In this document: one piece after another, positions 48,921 to 61,400 of the stretch | How positions within the stretch are numbered: the stretch's first letter is position 1 | Layout of the letters: each line of letters opens with the position of its first letter | DNA from: Micropterus salmoides | Lineage: Eukaryota; Chordata; Actinopteri; Centrarchiformes; Centrarchidae | Length of the DNA: 64,000 nt | Assembly: GCF_014851395.1 (NCBI RefSeq) | Contig: NW_024044348.1 | Location: 30,337,874-30,401,873, forward strand | Reading direction: 5' to 3' | Program-made: the position numbers and the translations under genes | Notes under the pieces: model-generated | Database searches by the model: none | Seen by the model: the letters and a program-made list of their open reading frames with translations, nothing else | Told to the model about the DNA's origin: nothing

Positions 48921-51900
48921 ATCAGTTATGACTCAAGGAGAGGAGAGGACAACTTCTATCATTATCATGGGTTTTATTGAACGCTCATTCATCACATTGA
49001 CACGTTATTCTCTATAAAAACGATGAAAGTTTTCAAATAGAATAGAAGGTGGTCAGAGTCAGAGAGAAAACGAAACACCCATTTTATTTTTTATTTAAGA
49101 AATCCATTTACTCATGTGAACCTCTGTTCTTTTAAAGGAGAGTCACATTTAATGGAGCCTCCACCAATAAGGGACATTGTTCTTGCTGTAGCTACTATGT
49201 GTGCTAATAATTCATTGGTCTGTCAATTATTATTTCTCCCACAATGGGAGACAGGAAAGAGAAAGGAAGGCAGGAGTGAGAGGAAGTACGCTCGCCTCTT
49301 GCTCAAGGACTACCGTTCTGGAGCCAAGCGAAGACACTTGGATGTTTTCCTCTTTTTTATCCCCTTTCTTTCTTAAAGGGCTTTTTTTGGAGAGCTGCAC
49401 ACAGGCGTGCTGTCTTTACTGTGAAGTGCAGCCCCTTTATTACCAGGCCTCTGGTGACCTCACCCCACTGAATGAAGTCATTGACTGAACTGCAGGAAGA
49501 CAAACCAGCGTTCCGGGGAATTAATCAGGTCCATCAGCAGCAGAGCTGCTGGGCGCTGGACGGCCATGTTGGCTCGGTTGCCTCTGCTGCCCCTGGGAGC
49601 GATGCAGGGTAGTTACCGAGTTGACAGCAAGCTGATAGCCCTGCGTCCTTCATATTACGAGCACATCAAAGGCAGGCCTCCCGGATGAGGAGTGGAGAAT
49701 GAGGCCTCTCACCACTGGCTGGATGAGTGCAGCATGACCTCATCCCTAACGTACTCAGCCAGATTTGAGATGATGGAGGGGACCGAGGGGCCATTGGGAG
49801 GGGAGCAATTTGGATGTTTAGCCACCTGAAACTCAGTTTTCTAAACATGTCTCTCCCCATGGTGAATAAAATAATAATAATGATAATCATCTTCTCCTCC
49901 TCCTGCTCTCTGCTCTCACTTTTTCCCCTCTTGCTGTCATTTGTGTCTCCTCTGTTGTGTTCCAGCCTGTCTGTCTATGTAATTTGCTTTGCGTGCTGGC
50001 ATGCCGCTCTGTCCAAAAGTAAAGAGGAGACCCCCTTTAGACATCGCCAATTAGAGAGACAATTAGACTGAGCCAAGCCACTCTAGGGCTGTGGAGCGCT
50101 CACATGGCTGCCCTGCCTGCCTAGTCTGAGTGTGTGCATTTGTGTCTGTTTCATAACGCCTTTGGAGATCTACTAACTAACCCACTGTAGCATGTTTATT
50201 ATTTTAGCTCACTTTACGTCTGCCGGTGTGTGGATGTGTATGGACTTTGAGCTTGACATTGGGATTTCCTGTGTTTAAGTGTAGGAAGGTCAGGAGCAGG
50301 AGGAAGGTGTTGTTTCAGGCCACTTTATGAGGAGCACAACAGTGAAAAGCTAGTGAGCCCCTTGTCACAGATGAAGAGCCATTAGCTCACCAGCCAATGC
50401 TTTGTTATGCTAACAGTTCAGCACTCTATGGAGAAAATGACCCCTTTTTATCCTTCTTGAACAAAATAGACTTTATTTTATCATTTTATTGCCATCTTTC
50501 TTGTCTGTGAAAGGCAGTCATTTGGTGATGTTTGATGGTGCGAGTGTGTTTGTGTGTGCCTGAAGAGAGGCGGGGGAGTTTCACGTCTGAATTCCTGAGC
50601 TGTGTGAAAAGGATCGCTTTCTTTGGGGCTGAATTTAATGAGATGATCAATGACCCTCAAGATTCACATTCACAACAGGGAGCTGAAGACTCAATAGGTT
50701 TACTGCGATTGTATGTCAGCTGTGGTCCCCCTTTGAAAATGTGAATTGTTTTTGAAACATGAAATCCTTCTTTTTGATTGCCGAGGGTTGGGTTTCCTTT
50801 GATGTAGCTGAGGCAGACAGAAACAGGTCTAGGATTCTTTTTCAAGTTAGTTTCTGTATTAGATGAGGCATTGGTCAATGGTAAGTATGAGAGACTGATT
50901 AGACAACAGTGTTTTTTCATGCGTGTTGCTGGAGTACGAGGGTCATGGAAAGGGGGTCATTCCACCAACAGCAAATGGACTTGGATATCTTAGCATAGTA
51001 CAGCGCTGTCGGACAATTTGTTCTGACTGATTTCAACTAATTGCACTCACCTTCCCCTCTCCTTCCCTTTGAACTGCAAAGGTAAGAAGGGAATCTGCAA
51101 GATATGGGCTTGAAACAGTACTGACAGATAGTACTGTGTTCTCACTTTCAATTATGGAGCACACAGCTGGATGTCAGAATGTATCACTTTTGAGATCATA
51201 CATCCCTAATATTTACACACAGTGGGTGTACTTGTTGTGTTGTGCATATAAAGTAGCCTGTACTCTATATTCATTATATTATGGAATATAATGTTATGTA
51301 CTTACGTTGATATCAGCATAAAAAACTATTTATTGCCCGTACGAAGAAAACAAACAAAATGAGAGAATATTTAGTCTGCCTGCATAAATCCGGTTGCTTG
51401 TTTCTCTGTGTATGCATATATCTACTACATACATACACCCATGCAGTATGTGTACATGTCTGCTACTGATGTGGGGCACATGTCACAACAGAGGAAGGAC
51501 ACTGTCCTCTGGTATGTTTTGCTGTGCCCTCTTCCTTAATTTGCCTATTGTGAGTGTGAAGGGGAGCCAGGGAGATGACATAATGCAGCAGGCAGTGTTT
51601 GAAGTGCCAGTCCTGAAGGAACCACTTATAGCAATTAGGATATCCTTGAACAAGCGTTTGCGAAACATTGGCTGGTTTTTGGCATTTGCCTCCCGTTCCT
51701 GCCTACTAACTAGCGAGGTTTGATCTCCCATAATTATCTACCCACCGGCTCCTCACTCCTGACAGCTCTCTCCCTGGAGAGGGCTGAATGCTGGGGCTAC
51801 TCACTGATTGCATCAAAGTGTCAGAAATTGCAACATCAAAAATAATAACTGATATTCCGGCGGCAGGCTGCTCTTTGAATATTTCCTTTAAAACGCTCTC

Positions 51901-52040
51901 TAATTTGTGTTTTGCATGGTGCCAATGTGTGTGTGACTGTGAGGGCTTAAAGCAAATAAAAGCAGGGGAAGTGCATTCATTATTGAACCTTTATTTACAT
52001 ATGGCAGACTATTCTGTCTGAACTGGCATAAAATAGATGT
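48921..52040. other. gene-free intergenic stretch
   Basis: No supported gene; frames are short and lack domains. Composition is ordinary, with a few AT-rich unique segments (near 49500-49680 and 50440-50720) in addition to the block listed at 51730-52030. Confidence 0.5.
51730..52030. promoter_or_regulatory. candidate cis-regulatory element
   Basis: Unique block with CATAATTATC, ATCAAAG (51812-51818, TCF/LEF-like), AAATAATAACTG, CATTCATTATTG and TTTATTTACATATGG. No simple repeats. Confidence 0.33.
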
Positions 52041-52043
52041 GCG

Positions 52044-52175
52044 TTAATGTTGGTACTGCTTTATGCCATCCCGCACTTCTTTCAGGACTTGCTCAGCATC
52101 TGTCCCTTTTGCCTGCTTCCTCCTCACTTTGAAATATTTCTGCAGTGCCCTACGATACGTCTCTGACTTTAGCAT
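52044..52175 (-). other. unassigned short open frame (43 codons), coding-like composition
   Basis: The minus-strand frame from ATG at 52175-52173 to TAA at 52046-52044 encodes 43 residues rich in Lys/Arg/Glu/Gln. It begins MLKSETYRRALQKYF and ends DGIKQYQH and looks amphipathic. The base before the ATG follows TTTAAG, a possible but weak splice acceptor. I recognise no family. It could be a retropseudogene fragment, a small exon, a microprotein, or chance: a 43-codon open frame is not rare. Confidence 0.2.
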
Positions 52176-52207
52176 CTTAAATGTTAGCAGAACTAACAAA
52201 CGTGACT

Positions 52208-52290
52208 GGGTGGTGCAATGGTTAAAAGTGACCATCCCACAAGTAAATGTCAACACATTTGATCCACACAACAGGCACACAGTGTGAGTT
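52208..52290 (+). mobile_element. tRNA-like SINE head fragment
   Basis: TGGTGCAATGG at 52211-52221 matches the Pol III A-box pattern TRGYNNARNNG exactly. About 35 nt later, CATTTGATCC (52256-52265) resembles a B box with one base lost. The spacing fits a tRNA-derived promoter, but no SINE body is evident, so this is a short or decayed copy. Confidence 0.38.
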
Positions 52291-52739
52291 AATTATAGCA
52301 AAACATGATTGTAACATAGAATTTAAAAAGCAAAAATCTGAAATCAGACAGTGGAGATGACCAAATGTTCATGTGTCTTTTCATATTTGCCTGCTGGTTA
52401 AATATAGCAGAACAAAACAACCTAAGACTGAGCATTTGATGAAAATTAGTTGGAAACTTGTGGCCATCGCTGTTGAAGAAAAATCTCAAGGCTCTTATTT
52501 TGTTCACTACTGAAGTGCTATTGATAGCATGACCATCAGTGCAATGTCCTCAGATAGTGCTCACAGAAATGTAAGCCAGTGTGCTGGCAAACACATAAAT
52601 ATTCTTTCAGGCAACGTGTCCAGAGGGTCCACTTGCAGCAATGTTAGAGGGCTCTTTGAGGGTGACATCCATATTTCAACACCTATCTTGACTTCCCCGA
52701 CCTTGCCGAGTTACGCATTAATAACACATTTATAATACA

Positions 52740-53180
52740 TAATCTCTTTCTTGTTCTTAGCGTGTACATTTTTCTGTTCAGCGCTGATGGTATTCGTTTT
52801 TAATTGTAGACATCAGAAGAATAATTTGCAATGTCTCGCACGCATTAGTGTTTCACTAAAGACCATTTGCATCACCTGCCCAGACTCTATGGATAGGGCT
52901 TTGCCTTGCTAGTGGTGAGTATTACTTCAATGAATTGAAGGGGACAATTGTGTGTTAAAGCAATGAATTGAAATAGACAGTCAGCCAAGGTTTTTGCAAG
53001 GATGAAATTAAAATCAGCGCAGCGGCGAATGGGGCTGCTTTACCAGAATAAATTAATGCCAGAAGAGAGGGGAGAGGCAGGTTTGCTTTGCAATGACAAA
53101 TGTTGATTTCCCCCGAGGTATTTAAAGTGATTTGACCCAGTCATTCTTTTAAATCACAGACAGGAGATGATAAATGTGCT
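52740..53180. promoter_or_regulatory. candidate enhancer with adjoining octamer and E-box
   Basis: Unique stretch in which ATTTGCAT (52865-52872, POU octamer) is directly followed by CACCTG (52873-52878, E-box of the Zeb/Snail/E-protein type). Also present are TTTTAATTG, AGAATAATTTG, AATAAATTAATG and repeated AATGAATTGAA units (52930s and 52960s). Confidence 0.36.
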
Positions 53181-53199
53181 ACTAATGAGGCCTCTGCAT

Positions 53200-56100
53200 T
53201 TTATCTCTCACTCTCCCTCCTGCAGGATCGCCCAGGCTCTTAGAGGCGCCTGCTATGCCTTCACATGCTTCTAAAAGCACCCTTAGCCTGACTAAATCCC
53301 AACAATGCACAGTACAGAAAAAAAAACATCCACGTGTATCCCTTACATGCTGTGAAAGATTGTCAGAAAATTAAAATCAAACACGCAATCGCATTGTTCT
53401 GCAAATGCACCCTTTTTAAAAGCCCCACTAATCTGAAAAAGAGTCACTGAAATTCAACCCTGTCAGCATTTGTAGACATTATGATAATCTTCCTACCAAG
53501 GGCTCTGTTTTTTTAACTGTCTCTTCCCTCCATCTAAAAGGTAAGCACTTTGCCTATATACACATGACAAAAACCAGAGCTGCAGGAGCTGTTAACAGCA
53601 CGGCTCTCATTATCTGCAGCATTGAGCATGTTGTGGAAGGAGACGAAGGCTCTTTTCAGGTGCAGATGTAGAGCATCATTGATAGGGTGTGCTGCTTTCC
53701 TCCTTTACAGCCGGCCTCTGATCAATCAGTGCTGACAGGGCAGGGGCTTTGTCTGCCACATAGCGGGACAAATGTCTGCCAGAGAGTGGGGCACACCTGA
53801 AAAGAGGAAGCGGCACACATCACCCAGCCCCACGCCTGCAGCTTAGCCCCAGCCCGCTTTGATGGATTAGCATGTAGGAAAATTGCTTGATTATTGATAT
53901 GAAAATGTTTTGGGGGGTTCAAGGGGAAGAGGAGGGTCCCGGACTGGTGTGTTTCCGAGGGATGTGTGTGTGTGTGTGTGTGTGCGTGCATGGTGGTGGT
54001 GATTATCCACCTCGCTTTTCCTTCTCTCACCTGCCCTCCTCCCCTTATCCCCACTCTCAGAGAAAAGAGTGGTACAAAGGAGAGACGAGGACACGGGGAG
54101 GAGACAGAGTGAGCCTGGGCTCTCTCCAGGAGAGATGTATTCAGCTGCCCTTCATGAAATATTGTTCATCATCATATTAACAGGGCTGAACGTGGGGAGA
54201 TAAGGCCTGTCTAAAAAAGTAAGCAGAATGTCCCTGTGAGATATTTCAATCCTCACCCCCCCTACATTCCTTATTCATTCATTCAGAGTGAATATTAAAA
54301 TGCAGCAGGACCTTTTTTGAGCAAGCCCAAGAAAATGATGACATAATCACCTCCCCTTTAATTGCTTGATTTGTCAATCCTTCAGAATCCTGCTCTGCTG
54401 TACTGTACGTCTCCTGTCTCCAGCATCCTTTTACTGTCAAATGTTACCCTCAGTGACAGAGCAAGGCCTGGCATTTACATAGTACTGAATTATGTTGATG
54501 TTAACAGTATGCACTCGATACAACACATGCAAAAATCCGCCACATTATAGCACTTAAAATGCACATATAAAAGGGCTCAGTTAGCAGCCTGCACTTTATG
54601 ACTTGAACCCAGTCAGCTCCAGAGAGTGGTAATACGGTGACATGCAGAAAGCAGTAAAAGGTGTTGCATCCCACCTGTGATGATGACCCCACATCCACAG
54701 AAGCTTACGTAAGCTATTCTCAACACTGTGAAGAAATTGCATAGCAGTAAACTGAGCAACAATCCCCTTCAGAGCTCCATTGTTTATTATCCTGTCTTGC
54801 TGAAGCTTGACATGCAACTTACCTTATATTTAACTATCTCTACTCAGACATCAGATTGGCATCGTGGGAAAAGAACTTGTCACCATCACTCCAGTGGGTT
54901 GGGGTTTGATTTTACAAATGCATCCACTCATTATATTATGAATTGCTCTGAATTATAACACAAACAAAATTGCAAGGTGTTTTGAGCTGAGAGGTGCATT
55001 AAACAGATCCCAATGTTCATGGACAGCACATATGAGCGCATATGAGCTGAGATCTGGGGGTCAACGCAGGTGATTGTTGTCCCACCAACTATCAGATGCT
55101 GCCAATCTCTGACAGCCAGAGGATGAAGATGAGGGATTTTTGAGAGCCATGGATTAGCTTCATGGTTACTGCTGTTCTGATCAGAGGAAGTTGGGCCATG
55201 TCTGTTAAATGTCATCCGTGACCGACCGACGGGATGCCGCTCTCTCACGGCCCGGACCCATTACTGCAGACAGAGGCCTCTCAGAGGAGCGGTCCCTGAC
55301 TAATGGGAACAGTGTGTGCACAGTCTGAACTCCAGAACTCCAGTGACAAACACAAGTAACGCAAAAATTGTGTGTTTTACAACCCCCCACCCCCACCCCC
55401 AAATGTCCAGTCGTAAACTGAGAATTTACGCCCTTCATTAGTGGTAATACAATGCACATAACTCTAACGTATAACAATTGGGATAGCTATAAAGTAACCA
55501 TTTTATACCTTCTCAAATCTGTGACTTGTAGGTGACCCTGGTAGAGGCAATGTGAGGGCAAGCAGATTTACTATGACTGCATACTCCCTCTGATAGACCT
55601 GATAGTTTTTAGGGAATTAAAGGTGCCAAAATATAAAATGACTTAAATAATAATTTTATGTAGCCCATCAGAAATATTAGTCTCCAAAGCATAATTTACA
55701 ACTTGTAACTCAAGTTTTTTTGTTCAATGAGATTTCACATTGATGCACGTATAATTTTGGCTTTATAGCCAGCCAGGGAAGGACAGAAACCCACCTCTGT
55801 TTTCCCTGATGTTTCCTTCTCCAAAGCCTCACCCAGTCGGTCCATTAAGATGACATATGAGGTGTAAAAATAGCTTAGGTGAAGGTATTCAAAATTGAGG
55901 GACTGGTCATAGAACTCTGAAGTATCAGGACATTTTCTCCACTTGGTAGTGGGTGCACAAGGCCTTTTGTTTAACCGTGACCACATCGTCAGAAATAAAG
56001 CCGCAATTCATCAAAGTGGGCATGTTTTGTACACACCCTCAGTGAAATATTTACAGCTCTGCTATATCAGTAACTGCACTGAGCCTATAGCAGGCAGGCA

Positions 56101-56380
56101 GAGATGAAATCATATCCTCTTTCAGCTTTGTTAAATTAATATAATAGTTTAAACTTTGACTACAGTAGGTGCTTGTTTGCTTGAGGTACGCTACTGTTGT
56201 GAATGAAATAGTGAAAGCACTCAGGCTGCAGTCCATTCTTCTTCTGTGCATCATGACACATTCAGTCACCTGACTGCCATCAGTGTCAAAGGGTGGCACA
56301 CACTCAGCGGGGGATCCTGAGTGGAGACCATTGATGAGATGAAACAGGTTGACTTCTCCCTCGGTCTGAAGTGGAATGAA
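53200..56380. other. gene-free intergenic stretch
   Basis: No supported gene. It contains a TG tract at 53963-53989 and a C-rich segment near 55383-55402. Frames here are antisense to simple repeats or lack domains. Confidence 0.5.
53963..53989. repeat. (TG)n tract
   Basis: About 12 TG units, followed shortly after by GGT repeats (53991-54000). Confidence 0.88.
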
Positions 56381-56389
56381 AAACAAATG

Positions 56390-56680
56390 TCATGGAGGGT
56401 GACAGAGAGCGTCTGTGTCTTATCAGCCCGGCCAATGTGAGTGATGGCTCTTATCTGGCCCCCTGCTCTGCGGCTGTTTATTATCCTAAGGTGGCAGGGT
56501 GGTGCTGGGAAGAGAAGAGGACTGGGAGCCCCTTCGTGATCCATCACTCTGGAGGTCTCCTTCCCCTCTTATCTGACCGCTACATGGATAACTGCAGCTC
56601 TTGTTTACAGACGCCAGCCCATTTGAATGAGTAGCAGGCGCAGGAAACGATTCCTTTGCTCTCTTTATCAGTCCAGGTGA
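56390..56680. promoter_or_regulatory. candidate enhancer with GATA-site cluster
   Basis: Four WGATAA sites, all readable on the minus strand, lie in 250 nt: 56420-56425, 56451-56456, 56569-56574 and 56665-56670. The second and third read AGATAAG. Two weaker GGATAA sites lie between (56480s on the minus strand, 56586 region on the plus). A CCAAT box occurs at 56432-56436. The orientation bias and spacing suggest a homotypic cluster; function is inferred. Confidence 0.36.
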
Positions 56681-58010
56681 GTTATAGGGAGGATGGAGTG
56701 TGCCACATCATTTTCTTTGCATACCCAGACCTGCACATGCACCACAAACACTTATGTACACCAGTATGCACACACACACATGCATAAACACATGCTATTC
56801 TTCTCCTGTGTGAAATAAATGGAGTTAGAAGGGAAAAGAGACGATAGATGGTGAATGCAAGGCAGCACTGCACACACTAGAGGATAAGCTTGTGTGTGGC
56901 CCACTTTATCTCTTTTCATGAATTACATTCATTTCTGTTATCATGTTTTTTTTCTTGGTTATCTGAGCCAGCATGTGTTGTCAGTGTATACAAGAGTGAG
57001 AGGTGATATGAGAAAAAAAGAACTGATCTACGCCTGTGGTGGTCAGTGGGTTGAGGTTATAGCATTACAGAGCATCATATCCTGAATAGGAAGTGTCGTT
57101 CCTATTTTTACTTGTGTTTTTGAAAGGAAAACCTCAATAAAGATGGCTATTTTTTTCACTTGTTCCATTTCCTTTCGCCATCTCTGTTGGGATATTCCTG
57201 GTGCTCCCTGGCAGGGCAGAATGTGTGGGTTTCCATTTCAAACAGGGCTCTCATGTCCATCACATCGCCAGGGGTCTCTCCTAAAATACATACCTTCTGT
57301 CAAAGCTCGAGGATAGAGGGTGGATGGAATGGAGCAATGGCAGGAGGGAGGGAAAGAAGTGAGGGAGAGGTGTTTAAGGCTACCGGTCGCTCATTCCCTT
57401 GGGGTTCAGTGGCAGGCAGGCTTTCTCCTTAGATCCAAGTCAGCTTTCACTGAAGCTGAAATAACTAGAGTTTGTTTGAATGTACAGAAGAAGAGAGGGG
57501 GCCCCAAGGCCGCCACCTGTGAATCAACACAGTAAATCCAAGTGAAATCTCTCCTACTGCCACCCCCGACGACTAAGGGTGACATGGCGTAGCTTGCGCC
57601 CACTCCAGTTTTAACTTTGCAGAGCCAACAAAGCAGAACATCATGAAGGATGCTAATTGCAAACCACCCAAGACAGGCGGTCATCATCAGGCGGGAGTGG
57701 GACTTGCCAAAGTGCCAGAGTTAGGATGGGGAAATAGTGGTGGTTGTTTTGGGGGGAGGAATGTAAACACAAAATCCTGTGCTCTCATTAAAGAGTTGTG
57801 AAAAGGCCTTGAGCTCAGTGCAGCATGCCAGGCTGTGCAAGTGGAGATGCCATTCTAAAGACAAACAGGACTCTGTAGACATTAGCCAAGCTGTCTGCTA
57901 AGACTGGACCAGTGTAATAAGGTTACAGCGGTTACAGTAATGCCTTCATCATATAAAATAACTCCATATCCCTTCTTACTAGATGTTGTGTCACTGTGTA
58001 TCCTGCCATA
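56681..58010. other. gene-free intergenic stretch
   Basis: No supported gene. GA-rich segment at 57340-57370 and otherwise ordinary unique sequence. Open frames near 57160-57690 overlap on both strands and have no domain. Confidence 0.5.
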
Positions 58011-58019
58011 AATGCTTTG

Positions 58020-58400
58020 TTATACTTCCCAACAAGTTCTCATTCCCTACTTGTCAAATACGGCAGCTTGGTCAGTGGCCCTACACTTCAAACTGTGACG
58101 CTGTAGGTATCCCTCATGTGTCAGTTTTGCACGTGTAGGTCAAGTTAGCAATAATAAATATGCAACAACTAGTTAGGCTTTCAAAATAAAGCTTGCTAAT
58201 AAACATTTTGTCTTAGTCAGGTGACCTTCATTGTAATGGGAACAATAATAAACACATGGTTAACGTTGTGAAATGGTTGCAGTTTTGTTTAGACACCAAA
58301 AATACATGGTTAGGTTTAGGAAAAGATCACGGTGTCACCTGTATAGAGACTACGGAATGGAAATTAGCAACTCCAATATGTTTACATCTTGTATTTCTTG
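58020..58400. repeat. degenerate dispersed fish repeat
   Basis: Two segments match dispersed repeats I recall from fish genomes: GGTCAGTGGCCCTACACTTC (58070-58089 region), continuing to GTGACGCTGTAGGTATCCCTC; and, further right, GTTAACGTTGTGAAATGG followed by GGTTAGGTTTAGGAAAAGATC. Class and ends not determined. Confidence 0.45.
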
Positions 58401-61400
58401 ATGTTCATCAATGTGCTTTGTCCCTATCGAATAAATAAATGGAAATTAAAATAGAAATAGTGCAGATAAAAGCGCACAACTTCTTGAAACACACCCTGCA
58501 TATATTGACTGCTAACCAGAAGCCCTGGAATAGAATGCCAACATACGAAAAATAAAATTCACTATGCTGTTCTCTAAACCTGCCTCTATTCTCCCTGCAT
58601 AAGGCCTACAGTTTGATCATGTAATATTTAGATAAATCAGAGCACTGATTTTGACCCCCTGGGCATACTAAATGATCTGGACTGACAACGTAGGCCTTCT
58701 AAGCACTGCCAGAAAGTAATGTATGTATTTGCTACTATCTGAAGTAGTTGTTTTGATTCATTAAAACACATCCATCTTCTGCTCTATGGAGATAAAAGCG
58801 GACGATGATGCGTAATACAGCTAACAGGGCTGTCTGCAGGCTCAGGTTTGAGTTTGAGGTTACGTGGTAGAGTAGAAACACAACTCAGATCTCATTCTTC
58901 CCATTCCAAGACTAAGACTAAGAAAAAGCCAAATGCCTCGGCCTGATGCTTACCAGAGTGTGGTCTGTTGTTTCTCCCATGTCTGAAGCTGACACACACT
59001 CACACACACACGTTATATAGGAAAGGCACACCGCATAATGCTAATGTGTCCAGTCTGACATTGGCCAACTCTTTAAATCATTCAGTATTACCGTGCCACC
59101 AGAAGTAATGAAAAAACAATGTTTCCATATCTTCTGGTGTTTCTATTAAAGAGAATACTACTAATGTAAAAGCTTAACACCACTAAATAGTAATTCATTG
59201 TAATTTGTCTGTGATTAATTTGTAGCGTGAAAGCAGCATTTATAAACAGGCATGATCCACCTCAACTTAATAGTTTTCAATTAATCACAGGCTGAGCCCA
59301 GTTGCCACCAAAATAATGGCAATTTAATAACATGACGCATAGAGCAAAGCAGATTACCAAGTATTTATAAATGTCTTCGGCTTGCCTGTAATACACAGTG
59401 ACAGGGAAACATGTGCTAGGCCCAGCAGTGTCTGGTCCTATGTAATGCAACAAATGTCCCATCCCCATAGCAAAGAGGCTATGAATAACTGTGATAATCA
59501 CTGCACAATGGCTTCATTTATCAATGTATGAAGAGCGCAAACGTTGGGGCGATTAGGCTGTCTCTCTATTTTCTGTAGTGAAGGTTTGTTTTTGCTTAAG
59601 CGTAGGATAGGCGTGTCTGCAGAATGATGTCACAGGTGCTGCTGTCTGTCTGTGTGTGTCCTCTGCTTTTTAGCATTGTCTCTGCCACATAAAGAGCGGA
59701 ACAAGTACTTGTGAGCATATACATGAATTTGAGTGAGAGTGAAAATGATTACCGTAACGCCAGTTGCAATGTTTTAGCAATCCTGACCAACAGAGACCGC
59801 CTTGTCAGTTTGTTATAATGAAGCTAGATTATACCATAGACAAACATGTGTATACCACACACAAAATGTACAGATCTGTAGATAATTAAATAATTATATT
59901 CACAAAGATTTAGGAAAGCCACAATTCAACATTAACTAAGGAAATGATATGGGTGTTTAAAATTCTAAAAAATATAATAATAAAATTTTGTAAGATTATT
60001 GCAGTTGGAGTTAAACTTCTAAAGACATTAAATGCCACTACAAACTACTGTATGTACAAAAGAAAAGAATGCTCAGTACAGAATACAAGCAAATGCAATG
60101 TAAATGTCTTCAGTGAGTCCAATTACTACTGCACTTCAGTGGACATGAATGCAAGTTTAATGAGCACATATGTAGTCACAACTTTTCATCTCCTTTTTGT
60201 TTGGTGTTAGAAATCTATTTCATTTTTATTTTTGGCTTCTGCTGTCTGTCTTTTAAAGAAGCTGTTTTTTGGTTGTTGTTTTTTTTTAACTGATTCAGTG
60301 AATATTTCTTTCACGCATTTCAAAATACACAAATTCTCTGTCATTGACATTTTAATAGGAGAGGCCAGGTGATTTTTTTTACCACCACATTCCTTCAATA
60401 TAGATGTTTAAATTTGCACCTGCTTCACGTAAAAGTGACCCTTGCAAATTGAGTGAACCTTAGTAAATCCAGTGGAATTTGCAATTAACCACACTTGCAG
60501 CCCCCCACTCCACTCTTATTTTATTTAAGAAATGAGGCGTAATGCAGTGAAAGAATGCAGAATGTGCCTCAAATTAAACACTATATTTGAGAAATCAGTA
60601 CTATGACAAAAAATAAAAATGGACGGAAATAGAAATGCCTTTAGTGTAAACAGTTGAACATCATCAAGTTGTATCTAGCTTGAGAAAACATTCTCACCCC
60701 AAGGTCCATTTGTGAGGATCTTCTGGAGCTTTTGACCAGATCACACAGTCGTCCTCAGCCTCATTCTGTGAGTCTGAGGTTATTGTTTGTCTCAACTTGG
60801 CTTTCTTTCAACCCGATCAAACATTTTTTGTTTGTTGTTTTTTTTAACATACGAAGGTGACAATGTTCTGATAAGAAAGGTGCTTAATTATGGATTATGG
60901 TTGCGACTGGGTACTCAACTTTACCGACTGGGTAACATTATGGTGATACCCTGAAAACTGTGATTGAGTTGGCATTGATGTCCCACATCACATTGTTTGA
61001 GCATTCTGACTCATTTTCAATGTTTTTATTGTATATTTTATATTTATAGTTTCCTTTTTTTTTTTTTACATTTTAATAATGAATTTCCAATTTCGAGGCT
61101 CATGGAATTGCTACAAGGTATTGTAATTACTTACAAAAATGGACTATGTTTTCATGCATCTCTTCTTATTACTGAAATGGAAAAGTATTGGGAGAAATAT
61201 TTGAGAATGGTTCTGTGATTAAACCAAGATTATAGTTTGTTACATATTGCCTGGGTGCCTTGGTTTGATCCCTGCATGCTTTTATAAAGATCTGCCTCTC
61301 TCTGGATACGACTGCAAACTACTGTATGTACCTAAAAAGTACATGGAAAAGGTCAATATAAATGGTTACAGTTAGAGTGAAGGGTGTGTCCAGAGTGTGT

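Noticed and set aside
52208..52290. functional tRNA gene
   Set aside because: The A box fits, but the B box is degenerate and no cloverleaf with paired acceptor stem can be drawn; a SINE head is more likely.
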